From Clostridia bacterium (GTDB taxonomy: Bacteria > Bacillota > Clostridia > Oscillospirales > CAG-272), in assembly GCA_017537175.1 (NCBI GenBank), contig JAFYLH010000029.1, positions 1 through 64,000 on the forward strand: a stretch of DNA of 64,000 nt. Direction: 5' to 3'. Made by a program: the position numbers and the translations under genes. Positions 30,739-38,506 of the stretch are shown here, piece by piece; positions within the stretch are counted from its first letter, which is position 1, and each line of letters begins with the position of its first letter. The notes under the pieces were generated by a model. The model did not search any database. It was not told the origin of the DNA and saw nothing but the letters and a program-made list of their open reading frames with translations.

Positions 30739-32571
30739 TTATGCATCAACTTCGCAGTACATGAAGTACTTGTAACCGAGGGGGTTAGCGAAGAAGCCGG
30801 ATACAGAGTCATCTACCATGTAGATGTCGGTGTAGTAGTAGAGAGGAGTGATGGCACCGGTAGCCATAAGCATATCCTCAGCTACGTGCATAAGAGCATA
30901 ACGGGTATCGTTATCTGTGCAAGCCTTGATCTCAGCGATGAGAACATCATAGGTCTGTGCCCATGTGCCGTCCTCAACCTTTACATCATAGCCGTAAGCT
31001 GTGAGGTCGAGATCGTACATAGCGAGATCCTTGTGAGCATCCTTACCGAACTGAACGTCGTTGTTACCGGAAACAGAGGTCCACATATCGAGGAAGCAGA
31101 TCGGATCGTTGTAGTCAGCGAGCCAGCCGTTACGTGCTACAGTGTAGCCGCCTTCCTTACGTGTGTTAAGGAATGTAGCCCACTCCTGGTTCTCGAGCTG
31201 CATGTTGATACCAACTACAGAGAGAGCGGACTGGAGGTACTCACCGATAAGCTTGTGAGAATCGGAAGTGTTGTAGAGATAAGTGATGGTGGGGAAGTTT
31301 GTGAACTTCTCGCCGTCCCAGTTGTAGTACTTCTTGAGGATCTCAATAGCCTTGTCAAAGTTAGACTCGGTAGCTGCCTCGGATACATCATAGTAACCGT
31401 CGTACTCTTCGCTTGTGCCTGCGTTCTTGTAGAACTCAGAACCGTCAGCGTCAGTCATACCCATTGCAACGAATGCGGGAGCGGGAACCTGACCAGCCTG
31501 ACCGATCTCTTCTACGATGTAGTTACGGTCGTAGAGAAGGCCGATAGCAGTTCTGATCTCCTGCATAGCCTCTTCAGCCTCAACACCGGTAAGGGTGCTG
31601 TCTGCAGGAAGGATGTTCTCGTTTACGTTCCAGTTTACATAGTATGTACCGATCTGACCTGCTACTACGAACTCATCGGGATACTCTTCCTTAAGAGTAG
31701 CGATCTCGGTTGTAGGAACATCATCGATAAGGAGCCAAGCGCCGTTCTTGAAGTTAGCGAGCATGTTGCTGGAGTCATCGGAGAGGAAGAACTCGATCTT
31801 GTCCATCTTAACGGAAGCTGCATCGTGGTAGTTCTCGTTCTTCTCGAGAACGATCTTAGAGTCGTGGTTCCACTCAGTGATCTTGTATGCACCGTTACAA
31901 ACGTAGGTGGAGGGATCGGTTGCCCAGCTCTCGTTTGCAACTACGTCCTCACGTACGGGGAAGTAGGTGGGGAATGCGAGAAGCTCGTTCCAGTATGCAA
32001 CAGCGTTTGCAAGAGTAACCTCGAGGGTCTTTTCGTCAACTGCTACAACATTGAGCTTTGCATCGGGATTGGTGAAGTTGCCAGCATCATCGGTTGCCCA
32101 GATGTCAGCATAGCCGTCAACTACCTCGAACATGTAGCCGTAGTCAGCTGCAAGAGTGGTAGAAGCTGCACGCTGCCATGCGAATGCATAGTCAGCTGCG
32201 GTAACTGCCTGACCGTCGGACCACTTAACGCCGTCCTTAAGGGTGTAGGTGTAGGTTACGGTACCGTCATCGTTTACAACGCCTTCAACGAGCTCTTCAG
32301 CCGCGTCAGCTACGATAACGAGCTTGCCATCATCATCCTGAGCCCACTTAGCGAGGCCGGAGAAGAGATGGGAAACCATGGTTGCGCCGTCAACTGCGGA
32401 GTTGAGGGCAGGGTCGATAGTGTCGGGCTCGGAGGAGAGACAAACGGCCATAGAAGAGGGGCCCTTTGCTACATCATCGCCGTTGTTATCGGTGGTTGTA
32501 GAACCGCCGCCACAAGCCGCGAGAGAGAGGAGCATAACACTTGCAAGGAGGAGTGCTAAAAACTTTTTCAT
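30739..32571 (-). CDS. oppA: Oligopeptide ABC transporter substrate-binding lipoprotein
   Basis: 610 aa, SBP family 5. The signal MKKFLALLLASVMLLSLAAC ends in a lipobox (LAAC), so the mature protein is lipid-anchored outside the membrane. SMAVCLSSEPDTIDPALNSA and VTYTYTLKDGVKWSDGQAVT are the family hallmarks near residues 41 and 125. It captures peptides and hands them to OppBC. It is last in the operon, 62 bases after oppF. That gap holds a small hairpin (TTAGGCC-GTAA-GGCTTAA on the minus strand) that might protect or separate a more abundant oppA transcript. Peptide is the likely ligand given OppDF-type ATPases, but nickel or glycan-derived peptides are possible in this family. Confidence 0.92.
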   Translation of the reverse strand: MKKFLALLLASVMLLSLAACGGGSTTTDNNGDDVAKGPSSMAVCLSSEPDTIDPALNSAVDGATMVSHLFSGLAKWAQDDDGKLVIVADAAEELVEGVVNDDGTVTYTYTLKDGVKWSDGQAVTAADYAFAWQRAASTTLAADYGYMFEVVDGYADIWATDDAGNFTNPDAKLNVVAVDEKTLEVTLANAVAYWNELLAFPTYFPVREDVVANESWATDPSTYVCNGAYKITEWNHDSKIVLEKNENYHDAASVKMDKIEFFLSDDSSNMLANFKNGAWLLIDDVPTTEIATLKEEYPDEFVVAGQIGTYYVNWNVNENILPADSTLTGVEAEEAMQEIRTAIGLLYDRNYIVEEIGQAGQVPAPAFVAMGMTDADGSEFYKNAGTSEEYDGYYDVSEAATESNFDKAIEILKKYYNWDGEKFTNFPTITYLYNTSDSHKLIGEYLQSALSVVGINMQLENQEWATFLNTRKEGGYTVARNGWLADYNDPICFLDMWTSVSGNNDVQFGKDAHKDLAMYDLDLTAYGYDVKVEDGTWAQTYDVLIAEIKACTDNDTRYALMHVAEDMLMATGAITPLYYYTDIYMVDDSVSGFFANPLGYKYFMYCEVDA

Positions 32572-32633
32572 GAGTTTTCTTTCCTTTCTTAAAAAAATTT
32601 TTTCGTTTTTATCTTAAGCCTTACGGCCTAAAA

Positions 32634-33626
32634 TCAATCATTTGCCTTGTCGATATTGTGACAGGCTACATAATGTCCCTTGGATACCTCCTTGAACTCG
32701 GGCATCTCACAGGCGCACTGCTCTGTCGCATAGCGGCAGCGAGTACGGAAGGGACAACCGGAGGGGGCATTGAGGGGACTGGGGATATCGCCCTCAAGAG
32801 CGATACGCTGATTTGCTCTTGCTATCTTGGGATCCGGAATCGGAACTGCCGAAAGCAGAGACTTGGAATAGGGATGAAGAGGTCTGTTGTAGATCTCGTC
32901 GGCATCTGCAAGCTCAACCATCTTACCCAGATACATAACCGCAATACGGTCACTTATGTGACGGACAACAAGAAGGTCGTGAGCAATAAAGAGATAGGTA
33001 AGATCCTTTTTTTCCTGCAGCTCGTCGAACATATTGATGACCTGCGCCTGAATAGAAACATCAAGGGCAGAAACAGGCTCGTCACATACAATAAAGTCGG
33101 GGTCCAGTGCAAGAGCACGGGCAATACCGATACGCTGACGCTGACCGCCCGAGAACTCGTGAGCATATCTGGAGGCATGCTCGGAGTTAAGACCAACCTC
33201 AGACATAAGCTCGAGGATGCGCTCTTCTCTTTCCTTTTTGTTGGCATACATCTTATGGATATCAAGGGGCTCACCGATAATATCGGATACTGTCATTCTG
33301 GGATTAAGAGAAGAATAGGGATCCTGGAAAACCATAGTGGCCTTCTTACGGAAGTTCTTGACCTGTCTGCTTGTCTCAATAAGCTCACCGTTATAATAAA
33401 CCTCACCTGCAGTGGGCTTATAAAGGTGAAGAAGTGTTCTGCCTACTGTGGTCTTACCGCAGCCGGACTCACCAACCAGACCGAGGGTCTCACCCTTTTT
33501 GATAGCAAAGGAAACATCGTCAACCGCCTTTAAGGGCTTGGTCTTGAATGCACCAACGCTGATGTTAAAATACTGCTTTAAATTCTTGACCTCTATAAGC
33601 GGAGTCTCAAATTTCTTATCTGCCAT
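32634..33626 (-). CDS. oppF: Oligopeptide ABC transporter ATP-binding protein
   Basis: 330 aa. Walker [13 protein letters not shown] (about residue 53), signature [16 protein letters not shown], Walker [14 protein letters not shown] and the H-loop [13 protein letters not shown] are all intact. The C-terminal oligo_HPY zone ([20 protein letters not shown]) has the Cys cluster that can bind an iron-sulphur centre. The ATG overlaps the oppD stop in TAATG, so translation is coupled. It pairs with OppD on the cytoplasmic side of OppBC. Confidence 0.94.
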   Translation of the reverse strand: MADKKFETPLIEVKNLKQYFNISVGAFKTKPLKAVDDVSFAIKKGETLGLVGESGCGKTTVGRTLLHLYKPTAGEVYYNGELIETSRQVKNFRKKATMVFQDPYSSLNPRMTVSDIIGEPLDIHKMYANKKEREERILELMSEVGLNSEHASRYAHEFSGGQRQRIGIARALALDPDFIVCDEPVSALDVSIQAQVINMFDELQEKKDLTYLFIAHDLLVVRHISDRIAVMYLGKMVELADADEIYNRPLHPYSKSLLSAVPIPDPKIARANQRIALEGDIPSPLNAPSGCPFRTRCRYATEQCACEMPEFKEVSKGHYVACHNIDKAND

Positions 33627-34648
33627 TATTCTTCTCCGCCTTTCTCGGCTTCATAGACAGGCTCGATCTCGCCTGACTCGATACCGTTCTTTACATTCAT
33701 CCAGCACTTTGCTGCGTGATCATCATTGATGACCATAAAGGGTGCTGTATGGTGTATACAAACCTTCATTGCCGCATCGCATCTGGGAGCAAAGGGACAG
33801 CCCTTGGGCATATTGAGAAGGTCGATAGGTGTACCGGTGATGGGATGAAGCTTCTTACCCGCTGTGTTCTGGGTGGGGATAGAACGCATAAGTCCCTTTG
33901 TATACTCGTGACGGGGATTGTAGAATATCTCATCCGCTGTACCCTGCTCACATATGGAGCCGGCATACATAACTATGACCTCGTCACACATCTGAGCTAC
34001 GACACCAAGGTCGTGGGTGATCATAATGATCGCCATACCCAGCTCCTTCTGCAAGGACTGCATAAGCTCAAGTATCTGTGCCTGAATGGTAACGTCAAGA
34101 GCTGTGGTAGGCTCGTCCGCTATGAGGATATCAGGCTCGCAGGCAAGTGCCATTGCGATCATAACTCTCTGACGCATACCGCCGGAAAGCTCATAGGGAT
34201 ACTGCTTCATACGCTTGAGAGGCTCGTTTACATTAACAAGCTCAAGCATTTCAACGGCTCTGTCATAGGCCTGCTTTTTGTTTCTGTCGGTATGGAGGGT
34301 AATTGCCTCCATAAGCTGATGACCTATAGTATATGTGGGGTTAAGGCTGGTCATAGGATCCTGGAAGATAATAGATATCTTGTTACCTCTGACAGTCTTC
34401 ATAACCGATTCACCTGCACCTACAAGCTCCTGACCGTTCAGCTTGATAGAGCCGCCTACGATCTTACCTGTACTTGCAAGGATCTGCATAATGGAATAAG
34501 CGGTTACAGACTTACCCGAGCCTGACTCACCAACTATTCCCAGCACCTTTCCTCTGTCAAGGAAGAAGGATACACCGTTTACCGCTTTCACTTCACCTGC
34601 AGGGGTGAAGAAGGAGGTTCTTAAATCTTTTACTTCAAGAAGTGACAT
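33626..34648 (-). CDS. oppD: Oligopeptide ABC transporter ATP-binding protein
   Basis: 340 aa. Walker [17 protein letters not shown]-loop [10 protein letters not shown], signature [17 protein letters not shown], Walker [14 protein letters not shown] and H-loop [11 protein letters not shown] are complete. The oligo_HPY end has [25 protein letters not shown] precedes the ATG. It lies between oppC and oppF in the usual BCDF order. Confidence 0.94.
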   Translation of the reverse strand: MSLLEVKDLRTSFFTPAGEVKAVNGVSFFLDRGKVLGIVGESGSGKSVTAYSIMQILASTGKIVGGSIKLNGQELVGAGESVMKTVRGNKISIIFQDPMTSLNPTYTIGHQLMEAITLHTDRNKKQAYDRAVEMLELVNVNEPLKRMKQYPYELSGGMRQRVMIAMALACEPDILIADEPTTALDVTIQAQILELMQSLQKELGMAIIMITHDLGVVAQMCDEVIVMYAGSICEQGTADEIFYNPRHEYTKGLMRSIPTQNTAGKKLHPITGTPIDLLNMPKGCPFAPRCDAAMKVCIHHTAPFMVINDDHAAKCWMNVKNGIESGEIEPVYEAEKGGEE

Positions 34649-34660
34649 TGTGCTACCTCC

Positions 34661-36148
34661 TTAATTTTTAAGCTTGGGGTCAAATGCATCGCGCAGACCG
34701 TCGCCGAAAAGGTTGAGGGAAAGAACGATAAGAGAAATGACCACAGCAGGGATGAAGAGAAGATGCGGATAAGTATCGATACATTCTCTTGCCGCGGATG
34801 CGAGAGAGCCGAGAGAGGGCATAGGTGCGTTAACACCGAGACCGAGGAAGGAAAGGTAGCTCTCTGTAAAGATAGCACTGGGGATCTGAAGTGCTGTAGA
34901 AATTACGATAACGCTGATACAGTTGGGCAGAAGATGCTTTGTGATGATCCAGAAGCCCTTTGCTCCTGTAGCACGTGCGGAAAGCACGTACTCCTGCTCA
35001 CGCAGAGACAGGATCTGTCCGCGGATAAGACGTGACATGGATACCCAGTAGAGAAGAGCAAATACTATAAACAAGCTTATGATGTTAGCACCCATCTTCT
35101 CTAAAACAGTACCTGCAATTATTCCCTTCAGAGCGTCTCCGAATACAGCCGCAAGGAGTATGACCATAAGCATATCCGGCAGAGAGTAGATGATATCAAC
35201 TATTCTCATGATAACAAGGTCGACCTTGCCTCCGCAGTAACCGGAAACAGAGCCTACGGTTACACCGATAATAAGCACGATGATGCTTGCAAAGAAGCCT
35301 ACCATAAGAGAAATTCTGGTTCCGTATACCACACGGATGAAATAATCACGACCTGAACTGTCTGTTCCGAAAAGGTGAGGGAACACCTTCTCTGTTTCAC
35401 CGGTATAGGAGTCAAGACGTATAATAAAAGCACCGTCATTTGTGGTGAAATCATTATCCTCAAAGTTTACGACAAGAGTATCACCGGAAACTCGCTTACC
35501 CTCACCGAACATATTTACATCCCAAACCCAATGATAAACATATTCTCTTTTCTTGGAAGAGGATTTCTTTTTGTCAGAATCCTTCTTTTCCTCTTTGTCT
35601 ACATCAAGGTCATAGGATTTTTTAAGAGCCTTATATTCCTTATATCCAATTTCACTTTTTTCGGTATATTCAAAGCCCTCGGGAAGAACATTCTCAAGTG
35701 CCTTGAAGTCCTCAGCGGTCATATTTGCGGAAACATTTTCCTTGATGAACTCATCAAATTCCTTTTCGTTACCTTTATATGCTGAAGAAGGAATGAAAAA
35801 CTCCTGTACATTTGCCATGCCGAGAAGCTTTACACGCTCAGCTCCGCCATACTCAAAGGGAGCAAGCTCGTTATATGAGCCGTCGGAACCGCCCTTTTTA
35901 CCTATACCCAAAGCCTGATCGTAAGCATAAGGCCAAAACATAGGAATAAAAATCGATGAAAGGGTGATCACAACTATAACAATAAAGCTCAGAGTTGCTA
36001 TCTTGTTTTTCAAAAGACGCTTTATACCGTCCTTAAAGAATGTAGATGAGGGTCTCATCTGCACCATATATTCCTTTTCCGCATCAGAAGCGGGAAGGAA
36101 GGAGTCCATCTTTACATGGAAACTGAAAGGCATTTTAAATTTCTTCAT
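34661..36148 (-). CDS. oppC: Oligopeptide ABC transporter permease with large external insertion
   Basis: 495 aa, clearly longer than the usual OppC of about 300. After the first membrane segment (ATLSFIVIVVITLSSIFIPM) there is an insertion of roughly 180 residues, predicted outside the cell, with a Lys/Ser-rich stretch (KKDSDKKKSSSKK). The permease core follows (LMVGFFASIIVLIIGVTVGS), and the EAA-loop region is around VLSARATGAKGFWII. It forms the channel with OppB. The insertion could contact OppA or the wall; similar extensions occur in some Clostridia, from general knowledge. Confidence 0.92.
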   Translation of the reverse strand: MKKFKMPFSFHVKMDSFLPASDAEKEYMVQMRPSSTFFKDGIKRLLKNKIATLSFIVIVVITLSSIFIPMFWPYAYDQALGIGKKGGSDGSYNELAPFEYGGAERVKLLGMANVQEFFIPSSAYKGNEKEFDEFIKENVSANMTAEDFKALENVLPEGFEYTEKSEIGYKEYKALKKSYDLDVDKEEKKDSDKKKSSSKKREYVYHWVWDVNMFGEGKRVSGDTLVVNFEDNDFTTNDGAFIIRLDSYTGETEKVFPHLFGTDSSGRDYFIRVVYGTRISLMVGFFASIIVLIIGVTVGSVSGYCGGKVDLVIMRIVDIIYSLPDMLMVILLAAVFGDALKGIIAGTVLEKMGANIISLFIVFALLYWVSMSRLIRGQILSLREQEYVLSARATGAKGFWIITKHLLPNCISVIVISTALQIPSAIFTESYLSFLGLGVNAPMPSLGSLASAARECIDTYPHLLFIPAVVISLIVLSLNLFGDGLRDAFDPKLKN

Positions 36149-36170
36149 TATATACTGTACAACTCCTTTC

Positions 36171-37100
36171 TTATTCCAGTGTGATTCTGGGGTCTACTAC
36201 CTTGTAGAGGATATCGCTGACAAGGTTCATTACAACAATAAGTGTAGCAAGGACAATTGTTGTACCCATAATAAGGGTATAGTCACGACCTGTAATACTG
36301 TTTACAAATGCTCTTCCGACACCGGGAACATTGAAGATCTGCTCAACAACGAGGGAGCCGGTGGTGATATAGGCAAGCATAGGACCAAAGTAGGTGATAA
36401 CAGGGATAAGAGAGTTCTTAAGAGCATGTCCGAAGATTATCTTAAACTTAGATACACCCTTTGCCTTAGCGGTTCTGATGTAGTCCTGACCCAATACATC
36501 AAGCATTGAGGAACGGGTGAGACGGGTAATGTATGCCATAGGATAAAGTGCAAGGGTTATGACAGGCAGAACATAACCGGCAGCCGTATCTCCGTTAGCC
36601 GGGAACCACCGCAGCTGCACCGAAAACCAATACAGCAATATCGATCCTATAACAAAGGACGGCATAGATACGAATGCTGTAGTGATGACCATTATGATAC
36701 GGTCAATAAGCTTATTTCTGTTCAGTGCCGCAACAGAGCCAAGTATCGTTCCCGACACAAGTGCAGCAAAAGCAGCTGTCAAGCCAAGCTTGACGGATGT
36801 CTTCATACCGTCGGTAATTATATCTATAACCATACGTCCGTCCTTTTTGAGGGAGGGACCGAAATCGAATTTTGTCGTTACATCCAATAAGTAGTTGAAA
36901 TACTGCTCGTGTACGGGCTTGTCAAGACCGTATTTTTCCTCCAGCTGCTGTTTCGCTACCTCGGGAAGACTCTTTTCAGCCAAAAAGGGGTCGCCGGGTA
37001 CAAGACGTGTAGCAAAAAAGGTTACGGTTATAACCACCCATACGGTAAGCAGAGCAAGGAGTATTCTCTTTGCAATATAAAGTAAGGTTTTTGTGTTCAT
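36171..37100 (-). CDS. oppB: Oligopeptide ABC transporter permease
   Basis: 309 aa, normal length for the family. The N-terminal segment ILLALLTVWVVITVTFFAT is followed by RLVPGDPF, typical of OppB/DppB. The EAA loop is around IRTAKAKGVSKFKIIFGHAL. It is the first gene of the operon, with an 83-base leader. AGGCGG precedes the ATG. Confidence 0.94.
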   Translation of the reverse strand: MNTKTLLYIAKRILLALLTVWVVITVTFFATRLVPGDPFLAEKSLPEVAKQQLEEKYGLDKPVHEQYFNYLLDVTTKFDFGPSLKKDGRMVIDIITDGMKTSVKLGLTAAFAALVSGTILGSVAALNRNKLIDRIIMVITTAFVSMPSFVIGSILLYWFSVQLRWFPANGDTAAGYVLPVITLALYPMAYITRLTRSSMLDVLGQDYIRTAKAKGVSKFKIIFGHALKNSLIPVITYFGPMLAYITTGSLVVEQIFNVPGVGRAFVNSITGRDYTLIMGTTIVLATLIVVMNLVSDILYKVVDPRITLE

Positions 37101-37189
37101 CAGTAATACCGCCTATATTGTTTGTTAACAAAGCTCGCTGCCCTGTCTATACTCATTTGACTTATGTTACATGAGAGTATGTTTAGAAT

Positions 37190-37218
37190 ATTATAATACA
37201 CTTTAAAACAAAAATCAA
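37190..37218 (-). promoter_or_regulatory. Promoter of the opp operon
   Basis: Minus strand TTGATT (37218-37213), 17-base spacer, TATAAT (37195-37190). Confidence 0.78.
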
Positions 37219-37321
37219 TATAATTTTAAACAAAAGTTGTCTTAATGCTATAGAATATATTTCCGACAGTACAAAAAAAGGAATATATTCCCCTGCTCCG
37301 AGGGTATAATATACATAAATA

Positions 37322-37349
37322 TTGCAATTTTCTCGGTCTATGCTATAAT
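37322..37349 (+). promoter_or_regulatory. Promoter of the nucleoside-kinase-like gene
   Basis: TTGCAA (37322-37327), 16-base spacer, TATAAT (37344-37349). It is followed by a full TAGGAGGTG ribosome-binding site before the ATG at 37372. Confidence 0.75.
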
Positions 37350-37371
37350 ATATATAATAGGAGGTGTTTTT

Positions 37372-38364
37372 ATGGCAAGAATAGATGACTGTCTTCTTGA
37401 ATACCGCGAATGGTGCAGTAAATTGGAAATTGTAAACATTTCTGACATCAACCGAATAATATCGCAGGGACGGGTAAACTGGCTCATAAATGTCAGCGAG
37501 ATATGGCAGGAGCAGAAGATATCCGAAATTGCAAGACAGATAAAGGACAATATCCAAAGCAAAAAAATCATTATGATATCCGGCCCCTCCTCCTCGGGCA
37601 AGACCTCATTTGCCAACAGACTGGCTCTGCACCTCAGGGTGCTGGGAGTAAGCTCCTGCGCCATCAGCCTGGATGACTACTATATGTCCCGGGAGCGTAT
37701 GCCCCTTGACGAAAACGGCAAGCCCGACCTTGAGACCATAGAGGCTCTTGACTATGAGCTGTTCAATAAAAATGTTTATGATCTCATTGAGGGCAAGCAG
37801 GCACAGCTTCCCATATTCGATTTCAGGACCTCAGCCCCCAGACCCGAGACCAGAGCTCTTACCCTGTCGGACAACGAGGTAATAATAGTTGAGGGTATAC
37901 ACGGTCTTAATCCCAAGCTGACCTCAAACATACCTGCGGACAACAAGTACCGTATATACTGTACCGCCCTTACGGCTCTGCGCCGTGACGACGGTACAAA
38001 GATAAGATCACGCACCACCCGTCTTATCCGCAGACTTATCCGTGACTACAATTTCCGCAGTACCGATGTGGAGCGTACCCTTAAGCAATGGCCCTTAGTG
38101 GAAAAGGGAGCAGAAAAATATATCTTCCCCTATACCGACTCCGCAGATATTATCTTCAATTCATCCATACTTTATGAGCATTGCGTATACAAAATATACC
38201 TCAATGAGCTTCTCTTCGGTGTTACAGAGGGTACAAGCGGCTATGAAACGGTGCAGGACCTCACCGATCTTGTTAACTGCTTTAAGCTTATAGACCGCGA
38301 GTTTGTACCCAAGACCTCGCTGGTGCGTGAATTTGTAGGCGGAAGCACATTGATAGAGCAATAA
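37372..38364 (+). CDS. Uridine-kinase-like P-loop nucleoside kinase
   Basis: 330 aa cytoplasmic protein. Walker A is GPSSSGKTSFANRLA at about residue 70, followed by ISLDDYYMSRERMPLDENG, the DDYY substrate-site motif of phosphoribulokinase/uridine kinases. VIIVEGIHGLNP is the Walker-B-like strand and RRLIRDYNFRSTDVERTL the lid. It is the short form of the TGS-kinase fusions common in Clostridia, lacking the N-terminal TGS/ThrRS-like domains. It would phosphorylate uridine/cytidine or a related nucleoside. Its last codons and stop lie in a 35-bp palindrome. Confidence 0.85.
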   Translation: MARIDDCLLEYREWCSKLEIVNISDINRIISQGRVNWLINVSEIWQEQKISEIARQIKDNIQSKKIIMISGPSSSGKTSFANRLALHLRVLGVSSCAISLDDYYMSRERMPLDENGKPDLETIEALDYELFNKNVYDLIEGKQAQLPIFDFRTSAPRPETRALTLSDNEVIIVEGIHGLNPKLTSNIPADNKYRIYCTALTALRRDDGTKIRSRTTRLIRRLIRDYNFRSTDVERTLKQWPLVEKGAEKYIFPYTDSADIIFNSSILYEHCVYKIYLNELLFGVTEGTSGYETVQDLTDLVNCFKLIDREFVPKTSLVREFVGGSTLIEQ

Positions 38365-38382
38365 ATTATTGCTCTATCAATG
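38348..38382 (+). repeat. Palindrome spanning the kinase stop codon
   Basis: The last 17 coding bases including TAA (38348-38364) are repeated as a perfect inverted copy at 38366-38382 with a one-base centre. No T tract follows, so it is not a standard terminator. Confidence 0.9.
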
Positions 38383-38446
38383 AATAATGAATGATGAATA
38401 ATAAATAATTAAGGTAGAAAACAGTTTGCTTTGCAAACTGTTTTCT
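38381..38446 (+). repeat. Heptad element plus hairpin downstream of the kinase
   Basis: TGAATAA, TGAATGA, TGAATAA, TAAATAA (38381-38408), TTAAGG (38409-38414), then a 14-bp stem hairpin with TTT loop (38416-38446). Confidence 0.85.
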
Positions 38447-38471
38447 TCATTAAAATGTAAAAACTTGTTAT

Positions 38472-38500
38472 TTGACAGATAATTTGGGATGTGGTATAAT
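38472..38500 (+). promoter_or_regulatory. Perfect consensus promoter of the SLH multidomain protein
   Basis: TTGACA (38472-38477), 17-base spacer, TATAAT (38495-38500). The next ATG is at 38507, at the position expected for +1, implying a leaderless message. Confidence 0.8.
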
Positions 38501-38506
38501 GGTCGT

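Noticed and set aside
30886-32559. 557-codon plus-strand frame
   Set aside because: Antisense to oppA, no motif, no ribosome-binding site.
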